Origin: an uncultured Clostridium sp.
GTDB lineage: Bacteria; Bacillota; Clostridia; Clostridiales; Clostridiaceae
Direction: 5' to 3'
DNA: 64,000 bases
Assembly: GCA_900548455.1 (NCBI GenBank)
Contig: URKQ01000009.1
Location: forward strand, 62,001 to 126,000
Shown here: positions 34,845 through 43,569 of the stretch, in pieces
How positions within the stretch are numbered: position 1 is the first letter of the stretch
How the letters are laid out: every line of letters begins with the position of its first letter
Notes under the pieces: generated by a model
Database searches by the model: none
The model's input: the letters and a program-made list of their open reading frames with translations, nothing else
Told to the model about the DNA's origin: nothing
Translations under genes and position numbers: made by a program

Positions 34845-35434
34845 ATGGCTGATTTTAAAACAAGTAAAACAAAAGAAAATTTAATGAGAGCTGTTGCTGG
34901 TGAAAGTCAAGCTAGAAATAGGTATATCTTTGCCGCATCTGCTGCAAAAAAAGAAGGCTATTCTATTTTAGAGCAACTATTCACTTACACTGCAAATCAA
35001 GAGGTAGCACATGCAAAACAATATATGGATAAATTAAAAGAATTTTCGGGAGAAGAAATTGAAATTCATGCTACTTATCCTGTAGTTGTGGAAAAGATAC
35101 TTTAACACTTTTAAGACTTGCTGAAAAACATGAAAATGCAGAATATGATAGCATTTATAGTGAATTTTCTAGTATCGCTAAAGAAGAAGGTTTTATGGAT
35201 ATATCAAAGTTATTTGATAATATAGCCTCAGTAGAAAAAGTTCACTCTGAAAGATTTAAAAAATATGGAGATAGATTAGTTAATGGAACTCTATTTAAAG
35301 AGGAATCAAAGACTCCTTGGATGTGTACAAATTGTGGTTTTATACTAGAAGCTAATGAAGCTCCACTGAAGTGCCCAGTTTGCCAACACCCTCAAGGTTA
35401 TTTTATAAGATTTAGCGAATCAACTTTTGAATAA
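34845..35434 (+). pseudogene. Rubrerythrin with a single-base frameshift
   Basis: The first 84 residues (from ATG 34845) are the diiron domain start of rubrerythrin (MADFKTSKTKENLMRAVAGE and SQARNRYIFAASAAKKEGY, with the Glu ligands). The frame then hits TAA at 35103. The other half continues one frame back from 35096 (DTLTLLRLAEKHENAEY ... through to the rubredoxin-like CTNCGF and CPVCQHPQGYF cysteine pairs near the end at 35434). Together they give a normal rubrerythrin of about 195 residues. One missing A in the run GGAAAAGA (35090-35097), or a -1 slip there, explains it. Intact, the enzyme reduces hydrogen peroxide in anaerobes. Confidence 0.88.
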
Positions 35435-35438
35435 TTAT

Positions 35439-35470
35439 AAAAAGCCGTGCTTATTCAAGCACGGCTCTTG
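35439..35470. terminator. Bidirectional terminator between rubrerythrin and the purine permease
   Basis: Arms AAGCCGTGCTT and AAGCACGGCTC, flanked by A and T runs, between two convergent genes. Confidence 0.75.
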
Positions 35471-35484
35471 TTATATAACAAAAA

Positions 35485-36771
35485 CTAAATATTATGAAGT
35501 ATAAAATAAGCTATAAAAACAAGCGATATTGTATACATAGCTGGAGAAATTTCTTTTCTCTTTTTAGTTATTAGTTTCATAAAAGTATATGCTATAAATC
35601 CAAAAGCTATCCCATCCACTATACTAAAAGTCAGTGGAATTAACACTATAATTAAAAAGTTAGGTATAGCTTCAGATACATCCTCAAAATTAATGTTAAC
35701 TATTCCTTTTATCATAAGGCTTCCAATTATAATTAAAATTGGCGCAATAACCTCACCAGGAATTAAACTTATAAAAGGTATAAATAGTAAGGACACTAGG
35801 AAAAGCACTCCACAAATCAAGGAAGTTAATCCAGTTTTTCCTCCTGCTGTTATACCAGCACTACCTTCTACTGTTGAAACTGTAGGACTCGTTCCTAAAA
35901 GTCCACAAGTAATTGTAGAAATCGAAATAGCTCTAAGGGCTTTATTTTGTTTATGTGGAACTTTAATTAGCCCATTGAGTTGACCATGTAACAGTCCTAT
36001 ATTTTCAAATACCAATACTAGCGTTAATGAAAAAGTAGATATCCAAAATGGAATCGATAAAAACTGACTAAAATCCATATTGAAAAACACTTCTTTGTAT
36101 TCACCGAAGTTTGGCATTCCAAATGATAGGTTAGAAACATCTACAAATCCTAACACTATTGATACTATGGTTCCTACTACAATACTAATTAAAAAGTTAC
36201 CAGGTACATTTTTAGCAAATAGTACTATAGTTAAAACTAGCATAAAAATAAAGAATAAAACTCTTGGATCTCCAAGGGAACCAATTTTCACAATGGTAGA
36301 TGGGTCTGAAATTATAAGTCCACCCTTTTGAAGTCCTAAAAATGTTATAAATAATCCTATTCCTATTGTTATTGACTCTTTCAAAGAATTTGGAATAGAT
36401 TTATCAAGTATTTTAGAAAGTGGTGTAACTGCAACTATAAAAAATAGTATACCAGCCATAAAAACACTAGCTAGAGCCTGATTAAATGAAAGTCCTATTC
36501 CCAATACAATTGTATAGGTAAACAGTGCATTGATTCCCATTCCAGGCATAATAATCAGCGGTGTATTACTTAAAAATGCAATGAGCATACACCCACCAAA
36601 AGATGCTAAGATTGTAGCAATTATCAGGGGTTCCTGTGGAACACCTCCATCACTTAAAATACTTGCATTTACTACAATAATATATACTGCAGCAAAAAAA
36701 GAAGTTAAACCTGCTATTAACTCGGTTTTAAAATTTGTTTCGTTTTCCTTTAGTTTAAATAATTTTTCCAT
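35485..36771 (-). CDS. NCS2 family guanine/hypoxanthine permease (PbuG/AzgA type)
   Basis: About 428 residues, around twelve to fourteen membrane segments. The N-terminal block (TELIAGLTSFFAAVYIIVVN then ASILSDGGVP), IIMPGMGINALFTYT near residue 80 and the C-terminal GTSPTVSTVEGSAGITAGGK near residue 300 (the purine-binding NCS2 region) fit the AzgA/PbuG group, importers of guanine, hypoxanthine or adenine. I looked for a purine riboswitch in the upstream 290 bases and did not find one. Start taken at 36771 (MEKLFKLKEN), which matches family N-termini; spacing from AGAGG is long. Confidence 0.88.
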   Translation of the reverse strand: MEKLFKLKENETNFKTELIAGLTSFFAAVYIIVVNASILSDGGVPQEPLIIATILASFGGCMLIAFLSNTPLIIMPGMGINALFTYTIVLGIGLSFNQALASVFMAGILFFIVAVTPLSKILDKSIPNSLKESITIGIGLFITFLGLQKGGLIISDPSTIVKIGSLGDPRVLFFIFMLVLTIVLFAKNVPGNFLISIVVGTIVSIVLGFVDVSNLSFGMPNFGEYKEVFFNMDFSQFLSIPFWISTFSLTLVLVFENIGLLHGQLNGLIKVPHKQNKALRAISISTITCGLLGTSPTVSTVEGSAGITAGGKTGLTSLICGVLFLVSLLFIPFISLIPGEVIAPILIIIGSLMIKGIVNINFEDVSEAIPNFLIIVLIPLTFSIVDGIAFGFIAYTFMKLITKKRKEISPAMYTISLVFIAYFILHNI

Positions 36772-37062
36772 CCCTTCTATATAACCTCTTTTATAATATC
36801 CCTCACCCACCCACATAAAATTATGCCGTATTAGTATAGCACAATTTTTGAAGGATGTGAACTAGCATATTCTTTCCTTGTATTTTATTTTTTTTAATGA
36901 TATCATGTTATATAATTTTCATTTTTTGTAAAGGTATGTAGTAAATAGAGTTCTTATATATATCCGTAAATGCATACGAAGACTTTTATAATTGTATAAA
37001 AGATGTAAATATATTAATACTATAATTATGTAGAGATAACTCTATGATATTAGGAGAAAAAA

Positions 37063-38343
37063 ATGGATACATTAAAATTAAAAGTTAAGTCACTAATGGA
37101 CAAAGGCCTTTTTCACATATTAGGTACAAATGTAATAAATAGTGTTATTTCGTTTTTTACAAACGTACTTATTGTAAGGCTTTTAAGTAAAGAAGAATTT
37201 GGAATATATGGATTTGCAAATAATCAATTAGGCTTTTTTCTACTTTTAAGTGGACTAGGTCTAATTAGCGGTCTTTTGCAATTTTGTTCTGAAAAAAGGA
37301 AAAATGATGATAAATATAAACTATTTAAATTTGGCTTTATCATTGGTACATTAATCAATATTTTGTTAGGAATTGCTATTTTGGGATATTCTATCTTTGC
37401 TAAAGTATCTATTCCTGCTTCAAAGCCATATATCTCTTTACTTATGTTTATTCCATTATTCAGATTTACTTTTGAATTTATATCTACTGTATTTAGAGTT
37501 AACAAAGAAAACATAAAATATGCGCGGTTATTAAACATAAATACTATTAGTAATTTTGTTTTCGTTTGCATTGGAGCTTATCTTGGTGGTATTTCTGGAA
37601 CAATAATAGGTACATATTTATCTTTATTTATCTCCATCTGCCTTGGTATATATATGTACAAAGGTTATATTGTTAATATAGTTAAAGCTCCTCTTGCACA
37701 AGATCAATTAAATAGAAGTTTATTTAGATATTCCGCATTAAATTGTTTTAGCAGTTCACTTTCTTCACTATTAACTTTATTAGACGTGTACCTTATTGGA
37801 ATTATCACAGTTAATGCTGAAGTAATTGGAGCCTATAAAGTTGCAACTTCTATACCTGCTGCTTTATCTTTTATTCCCCTTGCCATTATGACTTTTATTT
37901 ATCCTTACTTTACAGAAAACAATAATGATGGTTCCTGGATGAAAGCTCAAACGAAGAAATTATTGCTTATATTAGGTGCATTCAATTTGATCGTAACTAT
38001 AGCTCTCTTTATTGGTGCTCCATTAATAATTTCTATTTTATATGGAAGTGATTACTCCGATAGTATTCTTCCCTTTAGAATTTTAGCTATTAATTATTTC
38101 TTCTCAGCAACCTTTAGAATTCCATGTGGAAATATTTTAGCAATGATGAGAAAAATTAAAGTTAACTTAATTATTAACCTAGTCTGTGGGGTTTCTAATA
38201 TAATTCTTGATATAATTCTAATTAAACTTTTAGGAAGTGTGGGTGCTGCTCTGGCAACTTTAGGTGTAGTAATAATATCTTCCATAATCGGACTCATTTA
38301 CCTTAGAAAATCATTAAATTCTATAATCCATTTACCTAAATAA
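37063..38343 (+). CDS. Oligosaccharide flippase family (Wzx-like) membrane protein
   Basis: A 426-residue protein with about twelve membrane segments of the MVF/polysaccharide-biosynthesis type. It begins GLFHILGTNVINSVISFFTN then VLIVRLLSKEEFGIYGFANN, the usual flippase start, and has a second matching half from about residue 215. Such proteins flip lipid-linked sugars across the membrane. No glycosyltransferases or polymerase are adjacent, so its substrate is unknown. ATG at 37063 behind AGGAG. Its last 8 bases overlap the convergent EcfT gene. Confidence 0.82.
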   Translation: MDTLKLKVKSLMDKGLFHILGTNVINSVISFFTNVLIVRLLSKEEFGIYGFANNQLGFFLLLSGLGLISGLLQFCSEKRKNDDKYKLFKFGFIIGTLINILLGIAILGYSIFAKVSIPASKPYISLLMFIPLFRFTFEFISTVFRVNKENIKYARLLNINTISNFVFVCIGAYLGGISGTIIGTYLSLFISICLGIYMYKGYIVNIVKAPLAQDQLNRSLFRYSALNCFSSSLSSLLTLLDVYLIGIITVNAEVIGAYKVATSIPAALSFIPLAIMTFIYPYFTENNNDGSWMKAQTKKLLLILGAFNLIVTIALFIGAPLIISILYGSDYSDSILPFRILAINYFFSATFRIPCGNILAMMRKIKVNLIINLVCGVSNIILDIILIKLLGSVGAALATLGVVIISSIIGLIYLRKSLNSIIHLPK

Positions 38344-39163
38344 ATGGATTATAGAACCTACCACCATTATAAATATTAGCCCCTATTGCTAATACAAGTA
38401 TGGAGAGCATAACAATTACAGTTACATAATCTCCTGTTTTAAAGGATCTCTCACTATACCAAGTACGATTTTTTTTATTTCCAAAGGCCCTAAGTTCCAT
38501 AGCCGTACTAATAGTTTCAATTTTATCAAGACTAGAAAATATCAGAGGCATTAATATTGCAAAAGAATTTTTTATTCTTTTTAACACTTTTTCTTTTTTA
38601 GACATATCTATTCCTCTAGCTTGTTGTGCAAAAGATATTTGTTCATAATCTCTTTGAACATCTGGTACATATCTTAAAGCAATTGCAACGGCGTATGCAA
38701 TTTTATAACTAACTCCTATCTTATTTAATGAAGCTGCAAACTCACTGGGATTAGTAGCTACTATAAATAAAAGAGCCATAGGTATTATTGAAAAATACTT
38801 AAGGGTTATGTTAAATTGATAAAATAATTGCTCTAAAGTAACAGTATATGGTCCTGCTATATGAAATAGCTCTGTGGAAGTCCCATATATGGAGGTACCT
38901 TCTGTTGGTGAAAATATAAAAATAGCAATATTATTTATTAGAAGAAATATAAGAATAAAATATAGCACAAAAGATATATTCTTATATGGCACTTTAGATA
39001 TTTTAAAGATAATAATGCTAAATATAAACATGAAAACTAAAACAAACGTATTATATGTTACCATTGAGGCTACTGCCCAAATTATTAAAGCTAGTAACTT
39101 TGAAGCACCACTTAATTTATGAATTGGTGAATCTAAATCAGTATATTCTATCATTATATTCAT
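38336..39163 (-). CDS. ecfT: ECF transporter transmembrane subunit EcfT
   Basis: The 275-residue scaffold subunit of an energy-coupling-factor transporter. It has about six membrane segments and the two short Ala-Arg-Gly coupling motifs expected in EcfT; the clear one is QQARGIDMSKKE near residue 185, the other AMELRAFGN near residue 233. They couple the ATPases to the S component. Its start overlaps the end of the fused S-component/ATPase gene by 4 bases (39160-39163), so they are translated together and both are controlled by the SAM riboswitch at 41547-41697. Confidence 0.92.
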   Translation of the reverse strand: MNIMIEYTDLDSPIHKLSGASKLLALIIWAVASMVTYNTFVLVFMFIFSIIIFKISKVPYKNISFVLYFILIFLLINNIAIFIFSPTEGTSIYGTSTELFHIAGPYTVTLEQLFYQFNITLKYFSIIPMALLFIVATNPSEFAASLNKIGVSYKIAYAVAIALRYVPDVQRDYEQISFAQQARGIDMSKKEKVLKRIKNSFAILMPLIFSSLDKIETISTAMELRAFGNKKNRTWYSERSFKTGDYVTVIVMLSILVLAIGANIYNGGRFYNPFI

Positions 39164-41478
39164 ATATTTCTAATCCTCCTATCTTCTTTAATGAACCTTT
39201 TTACAAACTTTCTAGGTTCCTTTAATTCTGCTTTTAAAGCTAACTTATAAAGCGAGGTTTCCTTAAGATTAGCAGCTTTAATCACTTTTTCATCAGTTAA
39301 AATATTAGCTGCACTATCCTCGGCTATCTTTTTCCCATCTGAAAGTACTATTGTTTTATTAGTATACTCAAGCATTAAATGCATATCATGAGTTATCATT
39401 ATAATGGTTATTCCATCTCTATTTAACTTTCTTAAAAATTCCATAATCTCATTATAATGCTTATAATCTTGTCCAGCAGTCGGTTCATCAAGGATTATAA
39501 TCTCTGGATTTAATACTAAAATAGATGCTATAGTCACACGTTTTTTTTGGCCAAAGCTAAGTGCTGAAATTGGCCAATTCCTAAACTCATAAAGTCCACA
39601 AATCTTAAGAACATCATATACCTTCTCTTTTATTTCATCCTCATTTATACCTTTAATTCTAAGCCCTAAGGCTACTTCATCATAAATCATAGCTTTAGAA
39701 ATCATAGAGTTAGGATTTTGCATAACAACTCCTATTTTTTCTGAACGTTCTTTAATAGAATCATTTTCTAGGGATTTACCATTAAAAAAAATCTTTCCAC
39801 TAGTAGGCTTATAAAATCCAGAAATAAGTTTTGATATAGTGGATTTACCTGCACCATTTCTACCTACTATACTAACCATTTCGCCTTTATTTATCTTAAA
39901 GGAAATACCTTTTAAAATTTCTTTTTCTTTATCATATCCAAATCGTACATCATCCAGTTCTAAAATAGTATCTACTGATTCTATCTCTTCCTCATCTAGA
40001 CTTTTTTCACACCAGCTCTTTAAGTTATCCTTTATACTGTCTACATTTAAACTTTCTATTGATTCTGGTTTTAAATCTTTAGTAATATCTATCCCAGCAT
40101 ATTTAAGTGCCGTTATATATAAAGGTTCTCTTATACCAGTTTCATTAAGTATATTAGAACTTAAGAGTTCTGCTACTTTTAAGTCTCCTCGAATTTGTCC
40201 ATTATCAATCAATACAATTCTATCAATATTAGAGTGTAATACATCTTCAAGTCTATGTTCGATAATAATAATTGTCTTATTATTCTTTTTTTGAATATCA
40301 TCAATTAGTTCCATAGCATTTTTACCAGTTGCAGGATCAAGACTTGCTAGAGGTTCGTCAAACAAAAGTATATTTACATCTGAAACCATAACTCCCCCTA
40401 GTGTTACTCTTTGTTTTTGACCACCTGACAAACTATGAGGAGAAGCACTTAAATGATCATCAATATCTACTACCTTAGATACCTCACTCACTATGGTCCT
40501 CATTTTATCTTGCAGCACACAATCATTTTCTAATCTAAAGGCTAAATCTTCTGCTACCGTTAATCCAATAAATTGGCTATCTGGATCTTGAAGCACAGTT
40601 CCAACTTCACTAGAAAGTTCAAAGATGCTCATATCTTTTGTTTCTTTTCCATTAACCTTCAAAGAACCTTCAATTTCTCCTTCATACATAAATGGTATAA
40701 GCCCATTAATGGCATTAGATATAGTACTTTTCCCTGAACCTGATGGACCTACAATTAATACTTTTTCACCTTCATAAATTGTAAGATTAATATTTTTAAG
40801 AGTCTTACCTTGTTGAGACTTATATTTAAAAGAAAAATTTTCAAACTCTATAATAGGTTTTTTAAAGCCGTGATTGATTACTTCATTAGAACTATCTGAT
40901 TGTATTATCTCTTCCTCTTGGCCTTCCTTAATAAGACTTCCATTCTTTGTTCTACTCTTGGCATAGGTATAAAGAAGGGTTGTCCCTAATACCCCAACTA
41001 TAACCATATTGGATATTCCTGCAACAGCACCTTGAAGATATAACTTATCCAGTGGTTCACTATAAATTACAATATCAAGAGTTGGTGCTACGATAAACCA
41101 GGCTAAAATGTTAGCTACAATTTGAAATATGTTAAATATAACTACTTGTTTCTTTGATATATTACCTTGAGAAATATTAATTGATTTTTTAGCAAATCCA
41201 ATTATAAGTCCAGTTACACTAGAAGCAATTATCCAACTAAACCAAGGGCTTCCCCACATCATTAAATCTTTTAGTGTATGCCCTATAAATCCAATAGCAC
41301 TCCCTGCTAGTGGTCCAAACATAACGGACATAAGTGCTAAAAAAGCATAGCTTGTTTCTAAATTTGTATTTGGTATTCCCGTTGGAATAGATCCAAATCT
41401 ACCCAATATCATAAAAACAGCCGCTCCAATACCAATAGCAACTATTGTTTTAATAGACAGCTTATTATTTTTTCTCAT
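39160..41478 (-). CDS. ECF transporter: S component fused to two ATPases (MtsA-MtsB-like)
   Basis: A 772-residue fusion. Residues 1-185 are a six-helix UPF0397-type S component (KTIVAIGIGAAVFMILGRFG and NLETSYAFLALMSVMFGPLAG). ATPase 1 spans about 205-430: Walker A GPSGSGKST, signature LSGGQKQR, Walker B LLFDEP. ATPase 2 spans about 510-730: GRNGAGKST, a variant LSFGQKKR signature, and IILDEPTAGQD. Normally these are two or three genes. It forms the full importer with the EcfT gene. The SAM riboswitch upstream suggests a methionine or methionine-precursor substrate, as proposed for MtsABC systems; that is inference. Confidence 0.85.
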   Translation of the reverse strand: MRKNNKLSIKTIVAIGIGAAVFMILGRFGSIPTGIPNTNLETSYAFLALMSVMFGPLAGSAIGFIGHTLKDLMMWGSPWFSWIIASSVTGLIIGFAKKSINISQGNISKKQVVIFNIFQIVANILAWFIVAPTLDIVIYSEPLDKLYLQGAVAGISNMVIVGVLGTTLLYTYAKSRTKNGSLIKEGQEEEIIQSDSSNEVINHGFKKPIIEFENFSFKYKSQQGKTLKNINLTIYEGEKVLIVGPSGSGKSTISNAINGLIPFMYEGEIEGSLKVNGKETKDMSIFELSSEVGTVLQDPDSQFIGLTVAEDLAFRLENDCVLQDKMRTIVSEVSKVVDIDDHLSASPHSLSGGQKQRVTLGGVMVSDVNILLFDEPLASLDPATGKNAMELIDDIQKKNNKTIIIIEHRLEDVLHSNIDRIVLIDNGQIRGDLKVAELLSSNILNETGIREPLYITALKYAGIDITKDLKPESIESLNVDSIKDNLKSWCEKSLDEEEIESVDTILELDDVRFGYDKEKEILKGISFKINKGEMVSIVGRNGAGKSTISKLISGFYKPTSGKIFFNGKSLENDSIKERSEKIGVVMQNPNSMISKAMIYDEVALGLRIKGINEDEIKEKVYDVLKICGLYEFRNWPISALSFGQKKRVTIASILVLNPEIIILDEPTAGQDYKHYNEIMEFLRKLNRDGITIIMITHDMHLMLEYTNKTIVLSDGKKIAEDSAANILTDEKVIKAANLKETSLYKLALKAELKEPRKFVKRFIKEDRRIRNI

Positions 41479-41546
41479 TAGTTTACTCTCCTTACTTATA
41501 GTAATGTAAAATGCAAAATTAAAAGTTTAAAATGTAGAATGTCTAC

Positions 41547-41697
41547 ATTAAAAAAGCACTAGAAACTTATCTCTAGTGCTGAAAAAAATTTCTCATCTAC
41601 TAGCTTTAAGCTACAGGATTTAGCACCACATTTATATTTCATAAAAATAGGTTGCCGGGTATCATTGGGCCAGTCCCTCTACCACTCTTGATAAGAA
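41547..41697 (-). promoter_or_regulatory. SAM-I (S-box) riboswitch with expression-platform terminator
   Basis: On the minus strand, reading from 41697: CTTATCAAGAGTGGTAGAGG, then GACTGGCCCAATGATACCCGGCAACC, split here as GACTGGCCC and ACCCGGCAACC, then GGTGCTAAATCC and a closing GATGAG. These are the S-box conserved blocks in order. A terminator hairpin (AGCACTAGA/TCTAGTGCT, 41555-41580) with six T lies just downstream, 70 bases before the fused ECF gene. When SAM is abundant it should end transcription. Confidence 0.93.
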
Positions 41698-41795
41698 TCT
41701 ATATTAATTTATAGTCATTTCAAATTTACTGCTTAATAATACAGTGTATCAATAACATTGTCAACAGTTTATATTTACCATGGTTACAATGTCCT

Positions 41796-43349
41796 TTAAC
41801 TACAAATATTCTCAATTAGAATTTTTATAACTAAATTATTGTTAGTAACTCTTGGAATTTTAACTTGATTTTTAGAAACACCATTGGTAAAGAGCACCTC
41901 TTTTATTGCATCAAATGTATTTTCTTTAACTACATTTAGCTTTAATTTTTCAAGCTTTCTACTTTTTCTAGCCCTTGCATATGATAAATTAGACTTTTGA
42001 AGCTCCTCTTCCAAATTTTCCTCCATCACTTTTACCTGTTTGTTATTAACTATAGTTTTAAGTTCTAAAAATATAACATATCTACCGGGTGTCAAAGTAT
42101 TATCTGGAAGGGTTGTATAATCCACTACATTCATATCCATAGTCTTCATTGTATTTTTAATAGCTACAGTTAAATGTTCCTCATTGGTTTTTTCTGATAC
42201 CATATTTAAAACTTGGTTTTTTCTATATAAAAATTCAATAGAAGGTGAACCATTATAAAAATCTACTACTCTTATTACGTCAGAAAGCCTGTACCTATAT
42301 AATCCTGAATAGGTAGTTATAATGATTTCATATACTCCATTCTTCTTTAATTCCCATAGACATAAAGTCTTAGGATTATTGGTCCTATCCTCTTCTATTG
42401 GTATAAATTCATAAAACACAGTATCGGGTATTATAACATATTCTATTTTCTTTACATATGGATTAATCCCTATAGTACCCTCCGTAGACGCATAAACTGG
42501 AGAGTATATTGGAATATAATCTGTATAGTAATTCAACTTGTTATCATAAATAGAAAAATTAGCCCCTGTTACTGTAGCAATATAAGTAAGATGTGGCCAG
42601 ATCCTTCTTGCTATCCCTTCAAATCCTTTATTAAATTCTTTTTCTAAGTAATTGGCTCTAGCTGCATTAGGAGATAAAAGTGAGTTTAATTTATTTCTAG
42701 TCTTATAATCAATATTCAATTTTTTACTTATAGAGCCCATTCTAATATCTTTTACTAAGCTTTCGTAATTTTTCTCTAATACCCTAAATAAATCTACCAC
42801 ATTGGATATAAAAACCCCACTTATATATAAAAGATTATAATCACCTAGTGCATACAAAATATGAAGATATAATGCCGTTTCTCTATCTTCAATATAAAAC
42901 ACTTCTAATGGTGATGTATATAGGTAATTCATTATATATTTAATACTGTTCATCCCTCCAGACGTAGCTGAACAAATGGGTACTCCCCCCTCACTATAAC
43001 TGGTCATTGTAATATCTGCAATCAATAATCCTTTCCCATTATTCCATTTTTCTTTAAAATAATTATATGCATATCTAGTTAAAAGAACTGCCATATATTT
43101 AGAAGCTATCCTCCGACTGCTTTTACATGTTGGAATTAATTTTTGTTTACCCGTAGTTCCTGAAGTGCGTCCAAAATACTCAACTTTTTCCGAAATTAAA
43201 ATATTTTTTTCACCCTTTTCCATTTTTTCTATATAGTCCTGGTAAAAAGAATAATCTGTAATAGGAAATTTTTCTTTATATTCTTCTATAGATTTAATAT
43301 TTTCAAAATCATACTCTATACCAATTTTACTTTTACAATTCTTTTTCAA
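41796..43349 (-). CDS. GH3 auxin-responsive-promoter family acyl-acid-amido synthetase-like protein
   Basis: At least 517 residues of the GH3 acyl-adenylate superfamily. Seen: the P-loop-like RTSGTTGKQKLIP near residue 63, TSGGMNS near 130, PVYASTEGTIGIN near 285, and YRYRLSDVIRV near 355, all GH3 landmarks for ATP and acyl binding. Plant relatives join amino acids to jasmonate or auxin; bacterial substrates are unknown. The listed start is a TTG at 43349 without a proper site. The frame stays open 47 codons upstream to 43490 and that stretch looks like the normal GH3 N-terminus (VKNTKEVYNANKNLLFRILK), so the true start is further upstream. Confidence 0.8.
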   Translation of the reverse strand: MKKNCKSKIGIEYDFENIKSIEEYKEKFPITDYSFYQDYIEKMEKGEKNILISEKVEYFGRTSGTTGKQKLIPTCKSSRRIASKYMAVLLTRYAYNYFKEKWNNGKGLLIADITMTSYSEGGVPICSATSGGMNSIKYIMNYLYTSPLEVFYIEDRETALYLHILYALGDYNLLYISGVFISNVVDLFRVLEKNYESLVKDIRMGSISKKLNIDYKTRNKLNSLLSPNAARANYLEKEFNKGFEGIARRIWPHLTYIATVTGANFSIYDNKLNYYTDYIPIYSPVYASTEGTIGINPYVKKIEYVIIPDTVFYEFIPIEEDRTNNPKTLCLWELKKNGVYEIIITTYSGLYRYRLSDVIRVVDFYNGSPSIEFLYRKNQVLNMVSEKTNEEHLTVAIKNTMKTMDMNVVDYTTLPDNTLTPGRYVIFLELKTIVNNKQVKVMEENLEEELQKSNLSYARARKSRKLEKLKLNVVKENTFDAIKEVLFTNGVSKNQVKIPRVTNNNLVIKILIENICS

Positions 43350-43527
43350 AATTCTAAAAAGAAGATTCTTATTAGCGTTATATACTTCTTTAGTATTTTT
43401 AACAAACTTATTTTCAACAAAACCACCAGTAAATATTATGGTTTTGTACAGTGATTTACTTATAATGCTCGTGATAATCCACTTCCTAATTATAACTTAT
43501 ATATATTTTATTTTATGAATAAATAAA

Positions 43528-43568
43528 AATAATGTGCCAACACCATAGTTCTGGTGTTGGCACATTTA
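43528..43568 (-). terminator. Flagellin terminator
   Basis: Perfect 15-bp arms AATGTGCCAACACCA and TGGTGTTGGCACATT, immediately after the flagellin stop, T-rich beyond on the minus strand. Confidence 0.8.
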
Positions 43569-43569
43569 A

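Noticed and set aside
35085..35110. Programmed -1 frameshift in rubrerythrin
   Set aside because: The site GGAAAAG is not a classic slippery heptamer and no stem follows; no rubrerythrin is known to need frameshifting. An indel is simpler, though the slip would give the right protein.
36772..37062. Purine riboswitch before the guanine/hypoxanthine permease
   Set aside because: I looked on the minus strand for the conserved TATAATC and GGTTTGG-type blocks and did not find them.
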